Source: Apoda limacodes
Taxonomy: Eukaryota > Arthropoda > Insecta > Lepidoptera > Limacodidae
Reading direction: 5' to 3'
NCBI GenBank assembly: GCA_946406115.1
Contig: OX291551.1
Coordinates: 2,790,001-2,854,000 of the forward strand
DNA length: 64,000 nt
Part shown: piece by piece, positions 35,516 to 46,819 of the stretch
Layout: each line of letters starts with the position of its first letter
How positions within the stretch are numbered: position 1 is the stretch's first letter
Position numbers and translations under genes: made by a program
The notes under the pieces: generated by a model
Seen by the model: the letters and a program-made list of their open reading frames with translations, nothing else
Databases searched by the model: none
What the model was told of the DNA's origin: nothing

Positions 35516-35839
35516 ATTTAAATCGTACCGTTTCAAATATATATGTCACCAGTTACAATTTTAATAGTAAATGCCGTTAGATTTTAATTTACCTAGTGAG
35601 ATTGTATACTATGAAACAGAATGGACCAGAAATCGCACTGTATAAGTCTTTTTGGGTGGGTTAGGTTTATTCTCTAATTGATCACATAGATGACGACCGA
35701 TTCAAGTTTCATATAATCTAAAAAGTTCACTTTATAATTTTTTTGTTTCATAGTTTACAATCTCACGAGATAGATTACAATCTAACGGTATTTAAAATTT
35801 TACGGTGACATATATAATATATATATTTATGATTTAAAT
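35516..35839. mobile_element. 324-bp MITE with ~100-bp terminal inverted repeats
   Basis: The left arm (35516-35618) and the right arm (35744-35839, inverted) share 'atttaaatc', 'atatatgtcacc', 'ccgttagatt', 'gtgagattgta' and 'actatgaaaca' in the same order. No ORF is present between the arms. It sits exactly at the end of the RT fossil. Confidence 0.85.
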
Positions 35840-37730
35840 TGTCGCTGGGCGTTTTTGCGCCGGGTCTACTACTGGACACTGGCCTCCTGCTTAGTTTACC
35901 AAGCCGATTAGATCGGGTCTGAGCTTCACATACTGCTGCCTTCCGTGGTCAAAACTAGGTTGTCAGTGAGCGGCCATCTAGTGAGCCTTAACTGTAGAAC
36001 CTGTCTTATCCATTGTTCACCCGAGAAGTAAATAAAAAGAAAAGGTTCACTTGGCTTGCTTGACTGAGTGGCTCATCAACCCTGACCTGCTACTACTAAC
36101 TGAAGTCAGAAACATGAAATTTCGACAGTTTGTTCTATTTGTGACCAAGACAAGATAGATTTAGGGGGTTAACCTAGTAGGAGGAATTTTTTTTATGGTA
36201 AGACATTTTTTTAATCAACTTCTTATATTTAAAATGTAGCTTTATATGCAAAAAATAATAAAAATACATTTTTAGGCATCAAGTAAATTTTACCCCCATC
36301 CAAAGGGTTTAAAATTGGGGATTAAAGTTTATGCGGAGTGAATGCGAATTGTTATGTTTATGTAATTAAAAATTTGGTAGCCATTATAATGTGGCAAAGA
36401 TGACAATGCGGCATAGTAGTACCTACCTATTTAAATAAACCTATAAAAGTTACAACAGATTTAACGTCGAGGATTGACAATTTTATTTCTGATTTATAAT
36501 AAAAGATAAAGTTAATTATAAAGCACAGTATACTTAATCAACACCATCAGACTGGGGTTTCTATTTAACCTTCTAAGTACGTAACCATTATTTATAATCG
36601 CAGTTCGAAAATTGTTATGTTGATAAACGCCTGTTAGAGGACACAGAGAGAATGGCTAAAAAATATGTATAAAATCAAAGTATAACTGTTATAGATCAAT
36701 TACGAGATTAGTTAACAGCAGTTACGTAAAAATGTGGAAATTACACAGTTTATGTTATTCTAGTAGAAGTATACACACATTAGCTTATTTTAATAACAAA
36801 AAGTTTTATATGTTATGGTAAGCTAAGAAGGCTAATAATAAAATTCTAGGTTAAATAATGTTTTTGAACTCAGTGGTTTATGGACACTCAATATGCATGT
36901 TACAAACGAAAAAATATCGGTTGTAATGTTTTGAGTCTATGAATATAATTCGCTAAATTATATATAACGCAACTATTAAATTTTCACACTGGGGTGATTA
37001 ACATTTACTTTTACATTACTCATTTACTTGAAGGTTTTAACAGCGAATGTGTAAAATAACGATATAAAGCAGCAATGTACCTACTTAATCATCTTAAAAC
37101 CATTTTTTTTTCTTGAAATAGGGGTTTTTGTTCAAATAATAACAACATAATATTAAACAAAAATATTTAGTTGGTATAAACCAATTTAAATTATAAGTCC
37201 GGTTTTTTTCCCTTGCACCCTTTTAGTTACTCTGACCTTTTCATGCTGAAATACTGACCTTTAAAACCAACATGGTGTCCGTAGTTTGGTTTCCTCACGA
37301 AAAACGAAACTTTCCCGCGTTCGCACAGCGATGGCGTTGCGTCGCGTCGCGTGGCGTGTACACACACTGGTGCGGCCCGCGCTCACCACCTGTATTTATA
37401 ATGTCGCCGTGTTCGTTACAACAGAGCACATTAATATTGTATTCGTGTAGCCACGAAACCCTGAGGTTTTGTAACGCGACACCGCATTGACTTCGCGATT
37501 GATATGAATTAGTTTTGACGAGTGACGCATCTTACTAGTTATAGCTCCTGGTGCGACACGCAAGGTTTTCGAAGAAAATCTTTGGAGCACTAAATTAAGT
37601 ACTTACGATAGAACAGGCTCCATATCTTCTGGTCACAGGACCGCAGCTCACGAAATCCTAATTGGTTTGTACTTACTACACGAGACGCGTACCTACCTAT
37701 TGGTATAATATACATAGAAGGAGGTTGTGA
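35840..37730. other. No gene recognised; CpG-rich patch
   Basis: The stretch 37310-37395 has repeated 'cgtcgcgt' motifs (gttgcgtcgcgtcgcgtggc), probably a dispersed-repeat end. The remainder is AT-rich with no supported feature. Confidence 0.4.
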
Positions 37731-37734
37731 CCTA

Positions 37735-38095
37735 GTTGCATTTGTCTATTGGAAACGATATGCAAAGTTAAGCCACGTCGAGCATGGTCAGCACCCGAAT
37801 GGGTGACCGTCTAGTGCCACATTTTTCTGAGCTCTCCTTGCTTCGGGGGGAACGTTAAACTCTCAGTCGTAGCTGTTGTCATCATATAAAAGCAGTCGTT
37901 TAAGCAAGTCGAGTCGAGTGGCGACTAGCTTTACAAACTTTAGCTAATACGCACTGGGCCAGCTCGGTGGACTATGGCCTAAGTCTCCTTTCCCAAGAAC
38001 GTGCCTATACCCCTGCAAAAGAGTGTATAATGGCTGAGGCAATCAAAGACATTAAAGATCCTCTATAATTGCCTACACTGGGCTATAAGGTTTAA
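37735..38095 (+). repeat. 5S-rRNA-headed SINE
   Basis: The head (about 37765-37830) follows the 3' half of 5S rRNA: 'aagttaagccacgtcgagca', 'ggtcagcac', 'gaatgggtgaccgtct'. This region holds the internal pol III promoter of 5S genes. The body contains 'gtagctgttgtcat' and 'agcagtcgtttaag', and the tail 'cgcactgggccag..tggactatggcc' ends near 'gtgtataatggctg'. Confidence 0.75.
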
Positions 38096-38404
38096 TGTGA
38101 GCTATTTTTTATTTCTGCACCATTATAAATTATCTGAGTAGCTTGTACTTGGGCCTAATGGCATACCAGTCAACAGTAAACCAGGTAAAAACTATAAAAT
38201 ATGGATAAAAATTTGGGTCCGTCTTAAAAAAAAATCCGAAACCTCCCCTAAAATGATCATCTTGTACTCATTATCACACAAAGACAAATAGTTCCCGTCA
38301 AAAATACACACTTTTACACTAAGCCCCGAAATTATACCTATGTCTCTGTTACAAAATCCACCCCATTTAAGAGATTTAAAGTCTTGCTACTTTCTCATAA
38401 TATA

Positions 38405-38602
38405 TTAATACTAGATAACCGGGAAGACGTTGTCCTGCATGATACCAACTGCAGCGCCATCTGCCGGGCTGATTTGTGAATCTAAACCATACAGGGCGTC
38501 ACCCAAACGCATACAAAAAAAACATTCAAATCGGTCCAGCCGTTTAGTAGGAGTACAGTGACATACACACGTACAGTAGATTTTATATATAAAGATAAGC
38601 TT
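38405..38602 (+). repeat. Dispersed repeat ending in 'tttatatataaagata'
   Basis: 'aatactagataaccgggaag', 'ctgcagcgccatctgccggg', 'ttcaaatcggtccagccgtt' and the terminal 'tttatatataaagata' give the usual order of this insect repeat. Confidence 0.7.
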
Positions 38603-39273
38603 TAGAGACGTATATACCAAAAAGTTTAAATTATCACACACGCAGCCATAAATATATTTTAGTTTTGAATGGATATATTTTGAATTTTAATGTTTATATT
38701 ATAGCTACATGTGTGGTGGGCTTAATATATCCCTGTTAAGAAATTTACACGATTGGGCTCGTCGGTTTAGGCTTATTGACACTAAAGGCAAAAAGTTAAG
38801 TAAAGCGTTTTCTTGTACAAACCGCACATTATCCTCGTTTTACATAGTTTGTTCACCGACTTAGAAAAATGCGTAACTTTCGTAACCATTATGCAATGGT
38901 AATAGGGACATGATTTACATGCAAAGACGGGTCAAATCATTGATACTGATATGATTTAGCCGTACTCTAATATGGAAACGGTGATACTAGTGTAGCACTG
39001 AACATTTTGTCCTGTTTTAACTAGGGTATCTCACTGTTACACCTTAAATTATAAGGTCAAAGATTCATTAAAGTACCTACTGACCCCGATCAATAGATCA
39101 TAAATTCAAATCGTAATAGGCCGTAACGAATAATTTACTATGTAATTAGTTTTATTTTATTTCTGTTACTTTATAATATGAATGTCCATATAATATGGCA
39201 CAAGTTATATACATAATAGTATGTAGGCAATTGGTTGTTTTCGAATATTATGTGATATAATATGTAATATATG

Positions 39274-39342
39274 TAGTGTCTTTGTAGTGTCTATGCAGTG
39301 TCTATACAGTGTCTATGTAGTGTCTATGCAGTGTCTATGTAG
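39274..39342. repeat. Tandem repeat, 11-bp unit, about 6 copies
   Basis: The unit is tagtgtctatg, with t/c variation at the first base and one copy reading tttg. It is too short to form an ORF and lies in AT-rich DNA. Confidence 0.9.
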
Positions 39343-39779
39343 ATTTAAAAAAGTAGTTTTATATATGTGTAAGTATCTATAAAAAAAATTGTACATATTA
39401 GTATGTTTAAATTGAAAAATACCTAATAGTTATTTTTAAAGCAGTTGCTCGTAAAGTCTTCTATTTTATGTGAAAAAATTATGCGGAAAGAGACTATTTA
39501 GATCATTCGATAAATAAAACATTAAAATCCTTCAGTTCATTATTTTGCACCACCAACTGGCATAGCCAACGGACGACTGGCAGAGCTTGGATGGAGTAGG
39601 CATTTTGTACTGTTGGGTAAATCTTCCCTTAACCGACCAAAAATTACCAACGAGTTCAACTTAGGTTGGGATTAGATTAGGAATACGCATCCGGCGTATT
39701 TGGCTACACGCCCTACTACTTTGTGGCCGCTCACTTACTATATCTATACATACGGATTAGCGCACAGCCTAAACCGCTG

Positions 39780-40170
39780 ATCGCAGACACCTGAAACTTA
39801 GAGGGTGTATACTTTGTATGACGTAGGCAATAGGTTTGTATGACCGATAGAAAGGATTTTCCGAAGGGTCAAGTGCGAGTCGGACTAAGGGACTCGCAAT
39901 AAGGGAAAACCGATTGAAATTAAATTTTAGTAAGTTATTATGCACACGCCGGGGAAGGTTTCTGAGAAAGCAAAAAAGGGTCAAGTACGAGTCAGACCGG
40001 ATCAGGTGTAAGTCGGACTCGCGCAATAAGGGTAAACCGATTGTAATGAATTTTTAGTAAGTTGTTATGCACACGCCGGGGAGTTTCTGAATTATACAAC
40101 CCTCGCACGATAGGTTGGTGCGGCAGTTGTTTTAAAAAAAGAAACAACGTTTGCCGGGTCAGCTAGTATA
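39780..40170 (-). repeat. Composite dispersed repeat with internal duplication
   Basis: 'gcgagtcggactaagg', 'ggaaaaccgattgaa' and 'tgcacacgccgggga' at 39873-39958 recur at 40010-40083. The right end (to 40170), read on the minus strand, starts 'tactagctgacccggcaaac', the usual start of a widespread insect repeat. Confidence 0.6.
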
Positions 40171-40674
40171 ATAAATAAATAAAACTTAAAAGAGCTTATC
40201 CCCTGTATCGGTTCACACTTAAATTATCTATAAAATATTATTTGTTAATTTATAGGTCGACTGTTGGAATTTAATGCAAATTCACCATTCTCTTCAGATG
40301 TCCATGTGACGTTCACTCGTGTGAGCAAGACCGATATAACCCAAAGTAAAAGAGAGGGAGAAAGATATACATATTATAATAAAATACAAATATAGAGTAA
40401 AGAGTGTCACCGCAAATCAACATCCATATTTAAGAAAAAATACGAAAATACTGTAGATATAAATTAATCATGTACATAGGTTTTTAAATGTGCAATAAAT
40501 TATCAAAAACATAAAAAGCATGTAAACGCCTGATTTTTGTTAGATAATATAATACAAATCTCGAAGCTATAACTGCAAAACATATCTTTGACACCCTAAG
40601 GACAGATTCATAAACAACCTTGTGATGTGGTATTTTAACCCAGGTCTATTTTATGTCTGTTCTATTCAGGTAAA

Positions 40675-40845
40675 AGGTTCGTGGCCCAGTAGTAATCGTC
40701 TATCGGAATCGCTAAGTGAAGTTAAGCATGTCGGGCGTGGTATGTCCCGGATGGATGAACGTCTAGTGGCACATTTTTCTAAGCTACTGCATGTTTCGGA
40801 GGGCCTGGACCGTAGCTAAGGGGGGGCATTGTGGGGCAATTCCCC
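40675..40845 (+). repeat. 5S-rRNA-like SINE head
   Basis: 'gctaagtgaagttaagcatg', 'cgggcgtgg' and 'ggatggatgaacgtct' follow the 5S rRNA order closely. After 'tttcggaggg' it changes abruptly to 'accgtagctaagggggggca', a segment also present at 15646-15672 without the 5S part. This is a chimera or nested insertion. Confidence 0.7.
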
Positions 40846-40944
40846 ACCTTAGAAATACCACAAACTATATTATCTATATATACATTATATATAGATATAA
40901 TTATATAGATATTATAAATATAATTTATAATATCTATATATACA

Positions 40945-42378
40945 TTATTTTTTTATACCACTAAGGTGGCAAACAAGCACATGGTCCGCTGATGGTAAGC
41001 AGTCACCGTGGTCTATGGACGCTTGCAACACCAGAAGTATCACCCGAACGTTGCCGACCCTTCAAAAATCCAATAACTTCTTTCTTGAAGAACCCCATAC
41101 TGTCCTTAAAGAAAACCTTGGCAGGGAGCTCATTCCACAATCCAAGCGTTCGCGGGAGAAAGTTTCTCTGAAACCGCACTGTACGCGACCATTTCGGTTC
41201 TAAATCTAAAGTATGAGAATGAAGTCCCTGCCGATGGCGAGCGGTGCGATGGTAGAAAGTAGCCGTGGGCATCATTTCGAACAATTCCTCAGAACACATC
41301 CCATTGTACAAGCGGTAGAACACACACAGGGAGGCAAAGTCTCTCCTCAGAATTAAGGGTTCGATACGGCAAGTGAGTTTGGGATTGTCGACAATTCACA
41401 TTTCACAGCCCGTCGTTGAACCAAGTCAAAAGGTCCAAGCTGGTATCCGGGTGCACCTGCCCAGAGATGGCAGCAGTACTTCATATGGGGCCGAAATTGC
41501 GACTTGTAAAGCAGCAGCCTCTACCCCGACGTGAAGTATTGCCTCGCTCTGTTGAGTACACCTAGTTTTTTGGACGCCAGCTTCACCTTATCTTGTAAAT
41601 TATCTCGGAACTGAACGTCGCTGGAGATGTCAACACCAAGGATCCCATTGCTCTTGGAGATGGAGAGGGTAGTGTTCTGGAATTATGGGACTACAGTGAA
41701 TGGGGTTTTTTTAGCGGTTAACGCGCAGACTTGTGTCTTTGTAGGTTTGAATCGGACCAAGTTTACCTGTTCCCAGTCAGAGACCTTGGACAGTGCGGTC
41801 TCGATTTGAGACATACGTTCTCCGCGGTTTTCCTCCACAATGGAACGAGGGGTGTCAGTACGACCCGTGTAATAAGCGTCTCCAGTACTGTTATCTGCAT
41901 AGCATACATGTTGTTGATGTCCAACATGTCATTGATATGCACTAGAAACAGCGTAGGAAACAGCACAGAGCCTTGCGGGACACTAGCATTAATGTCCATG
42001 CTATCAGAACAACAACCGTCCACTACGATTCGTATACGTCTGCCGGACAAAAAGCTAGCCACCCATTTGCACAAACCCTCGGGCACTTCGTAAGATTGCC
42101 ACTTCGACAGAAGACCCCGGTGCCAGACCCGATCGAACACCTTCCCTATGTCCAGGCTACATGCCGATGCCTCCCCCTGACTCTCAATGGCTAGTGCCCA
42201 TCGGTGTATGAGATACACTAGAAGGTCACCAGTCGAGCGACCGTGGCGAAAGCCATATTGATGATCACTGACCAGATCGTGTTCTTCTAGGTATCTGAGA
42301 AGCTGTGTGTTGATCACACACTCGATCACCTTGTAGAGGACAGAGAAAATAGCGATAGGCCTGTTTTTCCCGTAAAAA
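40945..42378 (-). pseudogene. LINE copy with RT palm, broken
   Basis: This is the same family as 27564-28497, in the opposite orientation. From its 5' truncation near 42378 it encodes RPIAIFSVLYKVIE, QYGFRHGRSTGDLLVYLIHR, motif A LDIGKVFDRVWH (Asp present) and motif B ASVPQGSVLFPTLF. At the expected YADD position it reads YAMQIT, after a small frame change that destroys motif C. The downstream C-terminal part is present through 41003 with further frameshifts, and it ends in the family 3' end and a short T run (A on the minus strand) near 40945. Confidence 0.85.
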
Positions 42379-42402
42379 AAATAATTAAAACATGTTGTGC
42401 CT

Positions 42403-42563
42403 TAGTTTGTGAGTCTAGTGACTTCGAACTCATTTGTAGTTAGCTCAACTCAACAACCACGTTTTCCCCTAGTCTGTGAATCTAGTGACTGAACTCATTT
42501 GTAGCTAGGTCAACTCAACGACGACGTTTGTCCTAGTGTGTGAGTCTAGTGACTTCGAACTAG
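42403..42563. repeat. Tandem repeat, ~67-bp unit, 2.4 copies
   Basis: Copies start at 42403, 42470 and 42534 with 'tagtttgtgagtctagtgac' and continue 'gaactcatttgtagctagg' and 'tcaactcaac'. It lies directly upstream (on the minus strand) of the LINE at 40945-42378, a few bases beyond its 5' break. Confidence 0.85.
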
Positions 42564-42569
42564 GCAAAG

Positions 42570-45500
42570 ATGCATGTTATCACCATAGTCATAAATGTCC
42601 ACAGCTAGACATAGGCAAATCATCTACATTTTTTCCAACCGTGTCAAGCTATGTCCTTTCCCTAAAAGATATTGCCAAAACCCAGCATACTTTGCACACC
42701 AGTCCCCCCATCCACCATCGGTTCTGAGACACGAGGGACCTGACCGTTGCGACTGTAACCTGCCTACACAACATATGTGCAGGTAAACACAAAAATTTAA
42801 CCTACGCTAGTACCACAGCCTAAACCGGCATTAACCGAAGTAAAAAGTGTTACATATATTTAATTCTTCGTCCCTCCACCAACTATGTAGCAAAAATCGA
42901 GTGAAGGAAGGAAGTGAATATGGATATAATAGTTTTAACAATTCAAAGGTATTTTTTCTAGGGCTCGTGCATTTTCTGATGGTGGGTACGGAACCCAGGA
43001 ATTGAAAAACTGCTCTGAGATCATATTCCCTTTGTCCCACACACAAATGCGACTGGGCCACATGCTAATATCTGGTAATTAACAAGACGAATTTAAAAGG
43101 GGCACTAATGACAAAGCCAGTGGTACTGCCCAGTAGTACTAGGGACAATAATGGTTTCCCAGTGTAACCACCGTTAAAATAGAGGTGCTACTGAGAACAG
43201 AATTTTCCATTACTACCATCGGTGGTATACAACATAGTGGTAATAAGGTACATTCAAATTGAACCTCGGTGCAAGATCTCGTAGATTTGATTATTTTCAA
43301 AGAATCGATAAGCAAAATCAGTTCGATCTACCCACAGTGGAGTGGTATTATAGCAGTAGCAGTTAGGCACATTGTTTGAGATAGCGAATCAAACACAATG
43401 GCTTTAAATGTCAACGCTGTATTATAAAGTGAGTTAAATTCATTGATCATCATTAGGCGGATTAGCCTAAGGTATTGATCGATAGTGCAAGTACGAGTAT
43501 ACCAACTGGTAGTTGTACATACGCAACACGTTCTTTCATACAATTATATACATTTGCAAGTGTCGCAGTTAGCCCTAATAACTTCTAGGTCGCACACAAA
43601 CAATTTTGTTGTGAAAAGCGAAACTTGTTGATAAACCCCACAGAAACACCTAGATATGTACCTATTAAACAGGTAACCGGCATACTGAACGTTTTGCCAT
43701 TTCCACACATAAATGTTTTAATTTCGAATGTTCTGTGTATATTTTTTTAGCATCTTAGTTTCAACTACTAATTTTACTTGAGCTCCTACAAAGTTTTTCC
43801 ACAGTATGTACGATCTGACCCAAAGACATCTAGCGTCTGTAGCGATTCTGAAATTCTACCTGGAGGGCAGGCATCCTATATGTACCTGCCTACACTCGTC
43901 GCAAGTGGTCACTTTTAAAAAATCTTTCTTCGGGTTCGTCGAGCTGTATGCAACTGCCGTTTCATTAAGGTAGGTACTATGAAATGACTTGATTAGGTAT
44001 ACTTTGGATGTTTTATGGCGCAATTATTCGAGGATATCAAGAATCGAAGAGCCAAATTTAAATTATGTTCAAGGTTTTGATATATTTTATTATAATAGAG
44101 TCATTTTCAGGTTATATTTGGAGAAAAGATAGAGTTATACAAATGCCACCTATTCCGGCGCTGCCTTATTAACAATGAGTTAGCAAGAAATTGTTAACGC
44201 GCGGTGCCTGCGCAAGCAGTTCGCGGTATTGCTCTAGACATCGAATTATGTATGGAAATAGCGTACTGGCGGCTACGAAAACGCTCAGCGATCAGCTTTG
44301 TTCCAAAATTGACAATATTTTGTTGAAGTATCGCACTATCTCTTTCTGTCGTACACAAAATCGTATTTCCCATATCTACTGTTACGTTACATATCTCTAC
44401 ATCATATTAAATGTTTGAACACAGGTTGAAAGTGCATTTTCAAAGTACAGAACTATATCTATTATGCAGTAGCGGTATTAACTAAAAATGTTGTCAGTGT
44501 TCCTTCTTTCTGATTTTGCCCTTTAATGTTGGAATTTGTAAACTGTTATGATCGTTTTACACATAGTTTTTTATTAATAAAACTAAAAGAACTTCATATT
44601 TTGAGAAACTTGATATGTAATGTCCATTTTTAAATGACTGTCATAAACAAACAATATTACATATTAATATTGTAGATAGTTTTTAGAAACAATAAATTTT
44701 ATATATTTTACATTTTGGGATATTATGAATTTTTTGATTGGTAATTGGTAACACTGCTTTGTTTACGTTGAAATTGAAATCTTTAAAGTAAGGTTATTTA
44801 GAAATTCAAAAAGTAATTTCCTGAGACTGTTCCTGAGAATAAAAAAGGTACATTGATTCGTCGTCTTGTATTACTTTTTCTTTACCTAGTACCTTCAAAG
44901 TAAACAATTACGAAATCCAGGAGGAAGGTAGGTGTTATAGTAGATGTAGAAGGTGTTATTCTATCAATCTAAAAATGTAATCTTTGTGGTATTTTCCAAA
45001 AAACCACGTCGTACCTGAGGGCATAGGTACTCTGAAAAACAGTTTAGATTCCAATCGAAGGTATGTAAACAGATCTTAGTTATTGTCACGCTTTAAAGCC
45101 AATACCTACCCTAGATCCCTACATACGCTGCAAATACAAGTGATAAATAGGTAATCTCATGATTTTGTGGCATAAAAATAAGCCTGCCTCTATACTGCTG
45201 TTTATCTAATGCCAGTTTTATACTGAAATTGTATTCTAAGCATTGTGATCTGTAGTACTCACATAACATGATTCTTCGTACAGGGATGAGCTATTTAACA
45301 TGATGCCAAAATATCTATCATAGTTTAAGTTTGATTAAACCTAATATATGTATAGTTGCACTTATTTGATTGACAAGTCTTGAGAAAACAGAGCTAAATA
45401 ATAGGTATTAAAATTGTATCTTTTAATATCTTGCCCACACTTAAAAGATACTTCATTATGTAATTTATCCAGTAAAGAATAGTTTCTGTTGCTGAGTATA

Positions 45501-45570
45501 ATATATATTTTAGGTAATGCATATTTTAGGTCTGTGTACAAATAAAGTCAGTACCTAGGAATTCTTTAAA
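42570..45570. other. No gene recognised
   Basis: Short ORFs here lack motifs and look like chance. A slightly GC-rich stretch at 44155-44300 was examined and shows no exon or RNA structure. Confidence 0.4.
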
Positions 45571-45572
45571 AA

Positions 45573-45794
45573 TCAATCCACCGATATCTTATTATTTTTT
45601 GTTGTTTCAATATTAAAGAGATAATGTTGATGTTTTATTTCAGTTTGCCTGTCACTATCACCACCAGTTAAGTAATGTTTTTTATATTGTTTCAGTAATC
45701 TTGGAAATGCAAGTTTAAGAATGTGAACTGAAGATGCACTATTAGTAAAAGTATTACAAAAGTCAAGTACTGAAAACATCAACAAAAAGATCAT
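45573..45794 (-). CDS. Unidentified membrane-like ORF
   Basis: This 73-codon frame starts MIFLLMFSVLDFCNTF, hydrophobic enough for one membrane segment, followed by a basic stretch (PRLLKQYKKHYLTGGDSDRQ) and a polar tail. The frame is open about 30 codons further upstream (to roughly 45880) with another hydrophobic run (..ILILNLILLWYP..) but no Met. No splice acceptor was found there apart from a weak one just before the Met. It could be a terminal exon, a pseudogene piece or chance. No family is recognised. Confidence 0.25.
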   Translation of the reverse strand: MIFLLMFSVLDFCNTFTNSASSVHILKLAFPRLLKQYKKHYLTGGDSDRQTEIKHQHYLFNIETTKNNKISVD

Positions 45795-46019
45795 TCCTGC
45801 TTTAAATGGATCAAATATTGTAGCGGGATACCACAGTAGAATTAGATTAAGTATAAGAATTGAAATAATGTAATAAAATTTTTAATTAAAATTCTTCTCA
45901 ATTTATTTTTTGCTATTATTTAACTAAAACCTATCACTTCATAACTGTTTATCATTAACAAAATGTCTTATACATATTATTTCAATGAACTGCTGAACCA
46001 TTTGATGATTTCCTTAACA

Positions 46020-46180
46020 TATCAGCCTTACAAACACTGCTAGACATAGGCGTATCCCATGTATTTCTTAAACAAATCCGTCTGTACCACTTAAATTCAT
46101 CTAGGACAAGCCTCTAGGTTGTTAGTCTACTTGGTCCTGCCACATTGAGTTGGAATTGATGGTGGCATGAGGATGAAGAA
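46020..46180 (+). repeat. Decayed dispersed repeat
   Basis: 'ctgctagacataggcgtatc', 'ttcatctaggacaagcctct' and 'ctacttggtcctgccacatt' resemble a lepidopteran dispersed repeat. Assignment is by general likeness only. Confidence 0.4.
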
Positions 46181-46199
46181 GTTTTTATTATTCTTATGC

Positions 46200-46510
46200 C
46201 TACGGTCTCTAATCAAGAACCTTCTTTCTCCTTTGTTAATAAGTTCTACAAGCACTCTTATTACTCTATAAAGGGTCTCCAAGTGTTGCACTTTCTATTG
46301 CCTGCAGAGCAGTTTTGAGCTTATGAGGTGAATAGTCCTGAGCACTAGTCACGGTTTTATAAAATTTCGCACTTTTGACCTATACACTTGGCGAAAGCTG
46401 CAGCTGGTTGACAAAAGTTTATCATGGTTGAAGATGATCTAGCAGCTAGAGTAAGGCTTGCTTTTAACTAAAGGCCATAATCTATTGTAGAAGTAAGTGT
46501 TGACTGCCAT
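46200..46510 (-). pseudogene. Coding-like relic of unknown origin
   Basis: The minus strand shows three protein-like stretches in shifting frames: MAVNTYFYNRLWPLVKSKPY (from 46510), then KTVTSAQDYSPHKLKTALQA (from 46357), then RVIRVLVELINKGERRFLIR. Their amino acid use is more balanced than in chance ORFs nearby. If real, this is a broken gene or processed copy. The parent is not recognised. Confidence 0.2.
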
Positions 46511-46726
46511 CTTTGAAAATTGATTTCCTACACTTAAAATTTTAACCTGAGCCCTTATAAGTTCTAGATGTGGTTACCCAACAAATCTTGTGTATTCATT
46601 ATATTATGTGTATGGTTTGTTTATACACTCTTTAAGTCATCATCAACCAACAATTATGAACTTTTTTTTGTAAATAAGTTGTTGGTAAGTGATAGGTCAA
46701 TAGTTTTATTACAAGTGATGCCCTAG

Positions 46727-46811
46727 TTGTTGCAAGTGTCCATAGGCTGCGGTGACTGTTTACCATCAGGCGGACCCCAAGCTTGTTTGCCGACTTAGTG
46801 GTATAAAAAAA
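46727..46811 (+). repeat. LINE 3'-tail fragment
   Basis: Only the final ~75 bp of the LINE family (tgttgcaagtgtccataggc through ttagtggtat) and an A run are present. It is the shortest copy in the window. Confidence 0.75.
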
Positions 46812-46819
46812 ATGCTGGT

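Noticed and set aside
37765..37830. Possible 5S rRNA gene
   Set aside because: Only the 3' half of 5S is present and it runs into a SINE body. The same layout recurs at other sites.
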